Assembly (NCBI RefSeq): GCF_000003605.2
Contig: NW_003140819.1
Span: 73,576 to 109,940, forward strand
Direction of reading: 5' to 3'
Length of the DNA: 36,365 nucleotides
Origin: Saccoglossus kowalevskii
Taxonomy: Eukaryota; Hemichordata; Enteropneusta; Harrimaniidae
Shown here: positions 22,075-32,000 of the stretch, piece by piece
Layout of the letters: every line of letters begins with the position of its first letter
Position numbering within the stretch: position 1 is the stretch's first letter
Program-made: the position numbers and the translations under genes
Notes under the pieces: generated by a model
What the model was told of the DNA's origin: nothing
What the model saw: the letters and a program-made list of their open reading frames with translations, nothing else
Databases searched by the model: none

Positions 22075-23169
22075 GTTACTCGTGGATCGTACTTTTGACC
22101 AATCAGAATTTGAGAAAAAAATCCTTTTTTCTGTATGTACCCCCACCATAAACCTACACTCCCAGCCCCCCTCAATTCAATTGTATATGTTCAACTCGAT
22201 AACTATAGGTATCCTTAGGAGGGGCATATACAATTAAATTTGGACGTGCTGGAGGGGTAGAGCTCGGGGCTGGGTGTCCAAATGGAACTCTTTCCTTCTT
22301 TAACTTTTTTTTTTTTGAAATTTTTTATATATTTTTTTTAACTTTCTCTAGAAACTCCATTTTTGTGCAGATTTTTTTTTTTTTTTTTCACAACATTGTG
22401 TAGAAATATATGGTGAGAAAAAATTGTAATGGATGAAATAGTAAACATTTGTTGTAATTTGTTTCGTTTATTAATATGTGATTATTCAGTAACATCTTGG
22501 TGGAGTAAAAACAAACAAATAAAACATATATCGCACACAAAAAATGTATTGCCTTCATTGTGTTCATTGTAAAGACTTTATATATGCAACACAAATTTTA
22601 TATATCCAATCAGCTTGCAGCTTATGAAACAGCTTCTTTAGGCAACCAATCACACTGCTTGATAAGATGTATGGTTGTATGCTGATTGGCTAGCAAAATT
22701 CATCTAAATAAATCGAAACTTGGTGATTTGTTGTTGACTGTATATAGTATGAGGACAATTCCTTTCGTTGCATGAATGGGAACAAATATGTGATTTTTCA
22801 TCAGTATTTTTGTTGAAAACCAGATGCTGGATAAAATATGTTTCTTACACATTCTTTCTCGCAAACTGTCAACTGTGACTGTCGATACTAGAGTACAGAA
22901 TAAAAAAATAGCGCATGAAAAAATTACATTTGAAGAAAGTGAAAAATACATTTTGTGAATTCAGTGAGTGAGTGAGTGACTTTACAAAATATCTAATAAG
23001 GCCGTTTAAGCTGAATTCACAATTTGCAGTACTGAGCAATGCATTATGGGAGAGAAATACATATTCTGCACTAAGCATATGTGCAAGCCATTATGGGAAG
23101 TTACCATGGTAATGAGGATATGTAGAAAGCATGAGTTGGAGATCAAATTACATTACATTTTTCACTTTC
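22075..23169. other. No gene recognised, A/T-rich intergenic
   Basis: Contains a small inverted pair near 22150-22265 (CCCAGCCCC against GGGGCTGGG, AATTGTATATG against CATATACAATT) and long T tracts at 22300-22390. Frames are short and A/T-driven. Confidence 0.5.
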
Positions 23170-23390
23170 TTAAAAAGTGTCAAAAAATGCAATTTTTCTT
23201 TAACACTGTGCTCTATGGAATTGTTCTAAAAATAACAATTTTCGAAAGATCTTAGAACAAGTTTCTCAAACTACGTCCATGTAACACACAAGAGAATGCT
23301 ATTTCAAGTTGCCCTGGGAAAATAGCTTCATGATTTTAAACAATAAACCAATGAACATTGTCATGCGATTTATGACCAACTTTTTAAAAA
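23170..23390. repeat. Dispersed A/T-rich repeat, copy 3 (right half)
   Basis: Shares CTCTATGGAATTGTTCTAAA and GTCATGCGATTTATGACCAA with copy 1. It is directly followed by the TTAA MITE at 23401. Confidence 0.75.
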
Positions 23391-23400
23391 GGCTACCACC

Positions 23401-23533
23401 TTAAAAGTCGGCAGTCGTCGCGCCGCGTCGTGTTCGATATGGGACTCATAGCGACGTGTACAACGCGTGTAAAATACATTGTTTATTTACATGAAATTCG
23501 AACACACGCTGCACGACGACCACCACGCTTTAA
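23401..23533. mobile_element. TTAA-flanked MITE family 3, complete copy
   Basis: The 133-bp element starts TTAAAAGTCGGCAGTCGTCG and ends ACGACCACCACGCTTTAA. It has the same terminal motif as families 1 and 2 but an unrelated interior (GTTCGATATGGGACTCATAG). Confidence 0.85.
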
Positions 23534-24600
23534 GTTACGCTTAGATCAACGTTTATTTCATCAAATCTACGAACTATAAATATTTGATTGACACTGGAGT
23601 GTAAATTTATTCTGAATAAAACTGGAATATCTGACTATATATAAAATAAAGACAATTTATCCGGGATTTTTTTTATTTAGCCGAAATCTGCTTTCATTGA
23701 AAACAGCAGCAGAGTTTTGAAACTGAATAACTATAATCGAACCGTTCTACGGCTTTCAGTCAACTATGAGTTTTCATTGGAAATTTTCGCATTTTATATA
23801 TTATTGTCTGTGACTGTAAAAGCAATAAAACTTTGAGCGCCGTTTTCAACTTTTGACAAAATGATTTTGTAGTCTGCTCCTTCCAACATGAAATGTTGAT
23901 AAAAACTGACAAACCTTTTGATCAAAAACTGAAAGTGATATCTAAAACTGTCTGTGTGGCTCAAAATGGTGATTAAATTTACTAAAAATTTGACAAAACG
24001 TGGAAATATTTGTATTGAATTTTGGGCGGGAACAAATTTCTCAAAAAGTTAACCTTTTCAACATCAGATTTTCTTATATCCTTCAATATTTCTGGAAATG
24101 AACCCTGATTTTGGAACCAATAGACAAAATTTTGGTCAATTTTAAGTTTAAGTAAAAAATTGGTTATTTTTGTCCCAATCTTCTGAATGAAAGTGCAGAC
24201 GATAAACGGGACTATTTTGTGAATTTAAGATAAAAAGAGGAAACTGGTGGTGAAAAGGTTAAACACTCGGTTTCATTGCACCTGATGAGTTATATTTGCT
24301 ATTAAAATTAAATTTATACGTGAACAAGTTTTACAGTAGAATTCATTGTTTCAGCGAAAAATCTGTGAATTTTAAAATCAAAATACACGGCGTGAAAATT
24401 AGAAGATTTATTCCTGAAAGAAAGTAGTTGAATTTATGAATGGGATACAGCCACAACTAAATTTGTTTTTTACAAATGTTGGAAATTTCAAAATAAAATT
24501 AATTACACAAGTACAAGATGTGTTTTATATACGATTTAAAAAAAAATTAATTCAAATTACAAATTGTTAAATTTACAATGAATTATAAATATGTAGGCAA
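23534..24600. other. No gene recognised, dispersed A/T-rich repeat
   Basis: 24170-24290 matches 15738-15850 (CAATCTTCTG, GACTATTT, GTGAATTT, GGTGGTGAAAAGG). Related words recur at 30830-31000 and, inverted, at 36220-36300. This is an old interspersed repeat. Confidence 0.5.
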
Positions 24601-24613
24601 TTGCCAATACCTA

Positions 24614-25066
24614 CCACTAGAGGGCACCTAGTGAGTGATGACATCCCACTAGAGGGCACTGTACTATCAACTTACAGAGACTAGACCACTTTCTCTGAAG
24701 TCGAAGAAATAGCATTTTGCATATGTGTGCATACCATTTTGGGATGTAACGTAAACTTACATGCGTGATATCGTGCTTCTGGGTTTACCAATCAACATCA
24801 CAAAAATAAAATTCCGTTCTATCGACTATCAGTAAACTGACATGTTTGTATTTTCCGCCATGACAAAGCAGGAGTATTTTTGCCTCCCAGTCTCGCTACT
24901 TCCGGGAAAGTGGTCTATCTAATAAAGTGCCCCTACAGTTCAGTACCTACCACTAGAGGCCGCCTGTTTTTTTTTCAAAGCAGCTATTTTGCCTATCTTT
25001 AGCCGAACTGGTTCGTCAGATAATTTGTACCACTAGAGGGCACAATGCTTACCACTAGAGGGCGCC
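24614..25066 (+). promoter_or_regulatory. Cluster of five CTCF-like core motifs
   Basis: CCACTAGAGGGC(A/G)C cores lie at 24614-24628, 24646-24660, 24950-24964, 25030-25044 and 25052-25066, all on the plus strand. The first, second and fifth match the published bilaterian CTCF core CCASYAGRKGGCRSY at every position. The third and fourth each differ by one base. They lie between two convergent genes. Confidence 0.7.
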
Positions 25067-25095
25067 TGTTTTCCCAAGAGCTACTTTGCTTTATC

Positions 25096-25101
25096 TTTAT
25101 T
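25096..25101 (-). terminator. Possible poly(A) signal AATAAA for the aminopeptidase gene
   Basis: AATAAA on the minus strand, about 800 bp beyond the stop codon. Other A/T-rich variants are possible and no cleavage evidence exists, so this is a weak candidate. Confidence 0.2.
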
Positions 25102-25299
25102 CTAACTGGTACTTGAGATAAATTGGTAAAATGGTTTGTAAAATTTTCATAAATGATAATCTCAGTTTATGAAATTATGATGCAGTCAATTAAAAATAAC
25201 TAAAATGGTTTACAGAAATTTTTCAAGACGTTTCACAGTAATTTACACAAGTAATTACACTAAATGATAATTTCCATCCGGATAAAATGTCATGATAAT

Positions 25300-25890
25300 T
25301 ATAAAAGACCCCTTAACTTACTGTCAATTATGAAAGGGTTCCTTAACTTAAACAAACAAAGCCCTGGGCAACTTAATCATGAAATATAGCCCCAAATTAG
25401 GCTTGGGCGTCTGTAGTTATGCATCAAAATAGACCCCTTAACTCAGTAATCGTTATTCACCTTTTATCACGCAGCAGCCATTGCTGACTATTTGCACTCC
25501 TAGGCCCGCTTTCATAATAATTGATCGTATCAGCAGCGAACCGTACATATCATAACGTTTCAGCGATCCTGGATTTAGAGCGCAAATTAATCAACAATGG
25601 CCGCAGCATGGTATAAGAATGTTAGCTATTAAAGGTGACTTAGTTTTAAAAGTGGGCCCCCTAACTCAGAAAACTAAATTAGCAATAGGTGACTGAATTT
25701 GAAAAATGGTCCCTCTAATTTGGAAAACTAAATTAATCTTGGTTAACTGGAAATTATAAAAGTGGGCCCCCTAACTTAGACAAAACTTAAATAAATTGGT
25801 CATTGGGAAATGAGCATAATAATTGGTCATCATTTTGAAAATAGGCCCCTTAACTTAAAAGTCTCAATCAAAGAGACCCCCCTAAGTGAG
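25300..25890 (-). repeat. Degenerate GTTAAGGGG repeat beyond the aminopeptidase stop codon
   Basis: On the minus strand the motif (C/T)TAAGTTAAGGGG(C/T)C or CTAAGTTAGGGGGCCCAC recurs about eight times, near 25306, 25336, 25429, 25652, 25705, 25763, 25841 and 25873. Each is followed by an A/T-rich spacer. It begins within 20 bp of the TAA, so it is probably in the 3' UTR. Confidence 0.7.
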
Positions 25891-25903
25891 GTGATGGTCT
25901 GCA

Positions 25904-26044
25904 TTATTGATTCTCCAACCACTCTTGAACTTGCTCAAAGTTGTTGTCCATCCATTTGATATTGGCTTTGGTGCTCTCGATGGCTTGTTCATACGCTCTT
26001 GCCGCAGACCCGAGGTTAGGATGATTGTCACCGAAATCAATCAA
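25904..26044 (-). CDS. Terminal exon of aminopeptidase
   Basis: The exon is 141 nt including the TAA stop at 25904-25906, after acceptor TTGTTTCAG. It starts in phase 0 and encodes 46 residues beginning LIDFGDNHPNLGSAARAYEQ and ending EWLENQ. The TKANIKWMDNN block is the near-universal C-terminal signature of this peptidase group. Confidence 0.95.
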   Translation of the reverse strand: MIDFGDNHPNLGSAARAYEQAIESTKANIKWMDNNFEQVQEWLENQ

Positions 26045-29000
26045 CTGAAACAAAAAAACAAAAACAAAGACACATGTATAAGTCAGAGAAAATCATGGTT
26101 CAAGTCAACAAGATGCTGTCTATTATGGTGAGACTTGTACAAAAAGGGTTGTGGGCGCACGTACGGGTTAGTGTGCGCATGTGAGTATCCATGGTAACGT
26201 ACTGAGGTCATGAAGACAGCGAATCAGTGATAACACAGAATTCTGTGACGTCTATGTTATTTACATAGCGATTCCAGACCAACCTTGAGTGTTAGGATTG
26301 GGGCTAGAATTAAACTCACCACATTACCATGAATCCCTATCACCATAAAAAAGGTTTATGATTAAATATTTTTTCCAATAGAAAATTATGTTTGTTTGGT
26401 CTGAAATTATTAAATAAATTATAGAAAAAATGAATAGATATAAGCAAAATATTACACTAAAATCTGGTTTATATTATCTACTAGTACTGTCTGTAGTTGT
26501 ACAAACTGTAGATCGCTCCACTTTCGCTGTTAGCGAGTTTTCGCGATTCAATGACATTCATTTCACGAAAGTCGTCTCGTAGGAACTCAGAGAAATTTTC
26601 ACTGCTACCAAATTCATCTCTCGTGAAATTAATAGAGTTTTTTTTTGCGAAATTTAAGCGGTTTTGTGTTTCTACTATTCTTATGTTTTTTGATTGGTCT
26701 CCACTGACATGAAACACGCAAAACAAATTTAATTACATGGCGAAAAACAGCATAACAATTGATCCTACACCAAAAAACAGTTTTGTTGTGTTAAATTTTT
26801 TTTTCAGCTTGTCTGTAAACATGTACCAACAGCAAGCATAATAACACCACATGATAAATACTACTGTGAAATACTTTAATTTAGCTGGAATTGATTTTGG
26901 TGTTTCGTATGAAATTTATTTTCACTGATTTTTGCGAACTGAATGTAAAATATAGAAAAAAAGGTACTGTGAAATAATTTATTTTCACTGGAATTAATTT
27001 TCGCTGAAAAGACTTTTTTGGGTATTTTTCATGGAATTTATTTTCACTGATTTTTGGTGAGTTGAATGTAAAATATAGGAAAAAAGGTATATTCGCTGAA
27101 TTTTATTTTCACTGAATCATCCCTTCAGGAAAAATAGCGAAAATTAATTCCAAGCGAAAATAAAGTTTTTACAGTATGTAAAATCAAAGTAAGTAAACCT
27201 ATATTGCGTGCGTGACTGATTTCGTGAAGATCTTCAAAACGAAATCGCGAAAATTTGACTGCTGGTAAGTGACTTGTGAAGGTACAGAGTGAAATGTTGT
27301 GGCCCCAGATTTCCATCGTTTACACTTATTTTTTTTTTTTATGAAATGTGAATTTCATTTTACAGAATTACAAATTTTTAAACTGCAGTAAAGCTAAGAA
27401 GAAAAATATCTGTTCCTCATTTCCGCACGCATCATTTTGAACTATGCGCCCCAGACCTTTTTTTCCCTTCTAAAGCATTCCAAAAAGCTCTTGTACTTGC
27501 ACTTGTTTCAAATTTCCCCCATTTTAGCTCGGTATTCAAAAAAAAAAAAAAAAAAAATCGCCTCACGATTTTGAAATTTACATGAAACGAGAAACAGAGA
27601 ATTTTTTTTTCCTGGCCTAAGATAATATTGCTAACAACCATATATGGCGATTCGCTGGCGTAATAAAATGCCGGGAACGTTTGAAAACTTATTGTGTTAC
27701 TGAATACACCTCAGTATGGTAATGCAAGATTTTCTGTTGCGTCAACGAATAATTTACGTTTGTCAATTACCTGTCAGAACGACTTGGAGGACAGACTTAC
27801 TGCCAGTAGTCTTTTCTTATCAATGTTATTTAATTAATATATTTAAATAGACGTCCATGCCACTGTATTAAAAATGCCAATTTGATCGCCCAAAGACAGG
27901 ACAACAAGGTTCTCATACAAATAATTCCTTCAAAACTCTGACAGCCAAGATCTGTTTATTCCGCCATCATTATTCTATTCAGAGGATGTCTTCTGAAGTG
28001 CGCCCTCTATGGCAACTTGAAGTCCCACCATTTTGTTTTACATTCATTGCCATACGCTAGGGCAGCTCTGATTGGACGAATGTCTTAGAGGCGCTTCCAA
28101 TCAGATCTGTTTATTTCAGTTATGTGTGACCTCTTGGTTTAATCACACGCAAGTACGTTAGGAGGGGGAGGGTACATGTTTACATTGAGTGCCTGAAACA
28201 GTTTCTGATTGTACAAATATAAAGTACCAAATCAATTGCAGAAGTTATTTTCATGATTCAGTGAAAATAAAAACCAGCAAATATAATTTATTTCCTATAT
28301 TTTACATTCAACTCATTAAAATCAGTGAAAATAAATTCCATAGAAAACACCCAAAAGTCTTTTCAGCGAAAATTAATTCCAGCTAATATAAATTATTTCT
28401 CAGTATTTTGATCATGAAACTTTGACCTGTACATAAAAATCCATAAAAGATTTTGCTGTGTATTAAATTTATTTTCACTGATTTTGACGAGTTGAATGTA
28501 AAATATAAGAAAAAGAGTATATTCTCTTGATTTGATTTTCACTGAATCATACCTTCAGCAAAAATAGTGAAAATTATTTCCAAGCAAAAATGAAGTATTT
28601 TACAGTGTTTTACAGTGAGTCGGGCGTGATCCAGAAAATTATTTCTCTGATGTGAGGGCGCACTTCCCGTAGCGTTACAAGGCTGGGCAATACGAGCTAC
28701 GTGATAAATACGATTCCTGATGCTGCATGTTATGTATTACCAGGTCAGCATTATGATTCACTAAACATCAGTCAAGCAAGTGATTAACACCGAATAAACC
28801 GCATGGTAAATACTTTGTCATATTATAGTAAATATTTACTGGGAACTTGATTCGAACCAACGTTTGTGTATGGCACCAGATCGTCTAACTTCACAGCACG
28901 TCACGTCTTCCCCTCGGCCACCGATCAGGCGATGCTACGGGCTCACTATTCAATATTCACTAAATATCAGTCAAGCAAGTAAATAACACTTAATAAACGC

Positions 29001-32000
29001 CATGGTAAAATCTATGTCAAATTATAGTAAACATGTGCTGTGTGCTTGATTCAAACCAACATTTACATGCAGTGCCTAATTGCCTAACTTCTCGTCATGG
29101 CACGTCTTCCCCTCGGCCACCGATCAGTCAATTTGTCGGGCTCACTACTCGATATTCCTTCATACATACTTTTACAATACTATGATTACTCATTTTAAAA
29201 TATACATAGACCAAACTGTTCTAAAAGAGAACTAAGTTATAACTCCAAAACAAAGACAAAGTGCATATTTTAACATGCACATACCGTAGTTAGTAACTAA
29301 GACAATATGCACAGTAACTATGACAACATTGCTTGTAATTATGACAATATGCATATAGTTGGTAACCAAGACGACAAGCCCAAAGTTAACTAAGATGACG
29401 AGCACTTGGTCAGTAACTATGACATGCACGTAGTTTGTAACTATGACAACATGCATATATTCGGTAACTAGGTAACTAAGGCGTCATGCACCAAGACAAT
29501 TACATAGTTGGTATCAATGACGACAAGCACTTTAGTCAGTAACTATGACGTGCACATATTCAGTAACTATGACAACATGCGCATAGTTGGTAGCTAATGC
29601 AACATGCAGGTAGTTGGTAACTATGACAATGTGCACGTGGCTGGTAACTATGACGACATGCATGGTGGAGTATACCTGTGAGAGCTCAAATCGTGTGTTT
29701 AACTGAGACGTCAGCGCCGTCAACATTCTACTCCATGTGAATAAACTAGTACCAAACCTGGAAAGAAGGCAATCACATGATACAAATCAACCAATCACTC
29801 TTGAGATTCATTATGACCATATATGGACATACTGTTGTCAATATTACCTTATATGGCCATTATAGCAAATATACAATATATTGGTATATGAACATGTTTG
29901 CCATATATGGACAGGTTACCATTATTAACCTTATATGGGCATAATGGTAATTGTACCATATATGGGCATGACATGTTTACACACCATATAAGGAGATACT
30001 TGTGACAGCATATTACCATATATGGGCATGACATGTTTAAACACCATATAAGGAGATACTGGTGACAGCATATTTCCATATATGGGCACCATTACCAAAT
30101 ATGTACATACATACCTGTTGCAAATCGAATTCTGTATTCATTTGGTCAGTAACAGCGGTCAGCAGGCGAGCAAACGTAAAAGAACCGCTACCGTACCTAT
30201 GACAACCAAGGGTTAGTCATGCAAGCAAGAACACAATAAACAGAACAGGTTAAAAAGCGGTGGTCGTCGCGCCATGCATTCGCGAGAAGTTTGGACTACT
30301 TTGGATGTTGTGCAGATCAATGAGTACAAAACTGAGCGTTGCTTTAACTACGTAATTTGTTCGATGATTGGAAGGTATCGAAGAAGTCATCGGCAGTAAT
30401 TAGTGCAAGTAGTTCCAGGTTCAAAACTAGTACTGTAAAATCTGTATTAAAAGCCGCGGCTTCTATCAAAATGATACAATGCAACAGAGGGATGCGGCTT
30501 CTATTAGAGCATCTACACATATGAGAAATGGTGAATTTTTGGTTCTCAATTGTTCAAAAAGAATGGGTGCGTCTTCTATTTAAGAATGCGGCTTCTAATA
30601 CAGATTGTACGATACTTGTGATTTTCATTAGAAGAGCGCATTGGATTGTGGGAAAATCAATTTTTATCAACACGAATATCGCACATACACGGCACGACGA
30701 CCACCAGACATGCAACTTTGTGTTTCCCAAAGGATTCATAAATATGATTATCCCTTTTAAGTGCCATTGTCAATTTTTGACACTATCTACAAAATGGATT
30801 TGTATCGTTCGCTCCTCTCCACGTTAATTGTTTTGACAAAAGTTTTGATTAGAAACTAAAAATAATATCTGAAACTGTCTATATGGTCCAAAATGACGAT
30901 AAAATTTAGTCATAGTCATAAAATTTTACAAAATGTGAAAATATTTGCACAGAATTGTGAGTGAAAAAAAAAAAATATCTGGCACTCAAAAAATTATTCG
31001 AAACGTTAAAGAAGTAAAGTAAAAAAGTTATTCAGTTTAGAAAAACACATCTCTGAAAAAAAAAATCATGCTAGGCACAAATTTTGTTTACATAATTAAC
31101 GAAGAAATTAAAAAAAAAAATACATTAACTCATGCAGAATGTTGCAATCAAATTTCAGCGGGAAAAATGAGGTAAGAAAAAAAAAGGTAAGAAAGTATAC
31201 AGAAAAAATGTTTGGAAAAACATCTTTATAAAAAATATACATGCCAGACACAGTCCACATTTACATTATCAATAAAACATATTAATTTAAGAAACATATA
31301 TTATGAAATGGCAAGCAACATCAGATTTACAGACATAAACACATTTTATCATTATTGATATCATATAGGTTTTTATGCATGATCCCAAAGGTCACACTTC
31401 CTGGCACTTTGAGCTGTAAAGGTCACACATCCTGGCACTTTGACCTGTAAATCTTGGCACATATTACTGTAAAATACTTTTTGCTCTGAATTTATTTTTG
31501 CTATTTTCATTGAAGGAATGATTCAGTGTAAATAAAATCCAGCCAATATACCATATGTCTTATATTCAACTCTTTAAAAATCAGTGAAAATAAATTCCAT
31601 ACAAAATACCCAAAAGGTCTTTTCAGCGAAAATTAAATTTGGCTAAAATAAAGTATTTAATTATTGTTGTCCCATTAGCGCAAAATTATTCCTTCAGCAA
31701 AAATAGTGAAAATTAATTCCAAGCGAAAATAAAGTATTCTACAGTATTCCATAAACTTCTTTAAATTTGTTTATCATCGGCATACATATATATCATTGAA
31801 TTTTGTCCTCATAGAAAGTACCAGGATGTGTGACCTTTCATAAAGTACCAGGATGTGTGACCTTTCATAAAGTACCAGGATGTGTGACCTTTCATAAAGT
31901 ACCAGGATGAGTGACCTTTTATAAAGTACCAGGATGTGTGACATTTTATGTTAATACTTACATATCAAACAAGATGTCGTAGTTAGCTCTAAAAAAATCC

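Noticed and set aside
26481-26726. 81-codon minus-strand frame inside the aminopeptidase intron
   Set aside because: Built of GCGAAATT-type transposon phrases, and the peptidase alignment needs no extra exon there.
28850-28947. Functional tRNA gene
   Set aside because: A and B boxes are present but the acceptor stem and anticodon arm cannot be drawn, and the unit continues into a SINE-like tail present in two copies.
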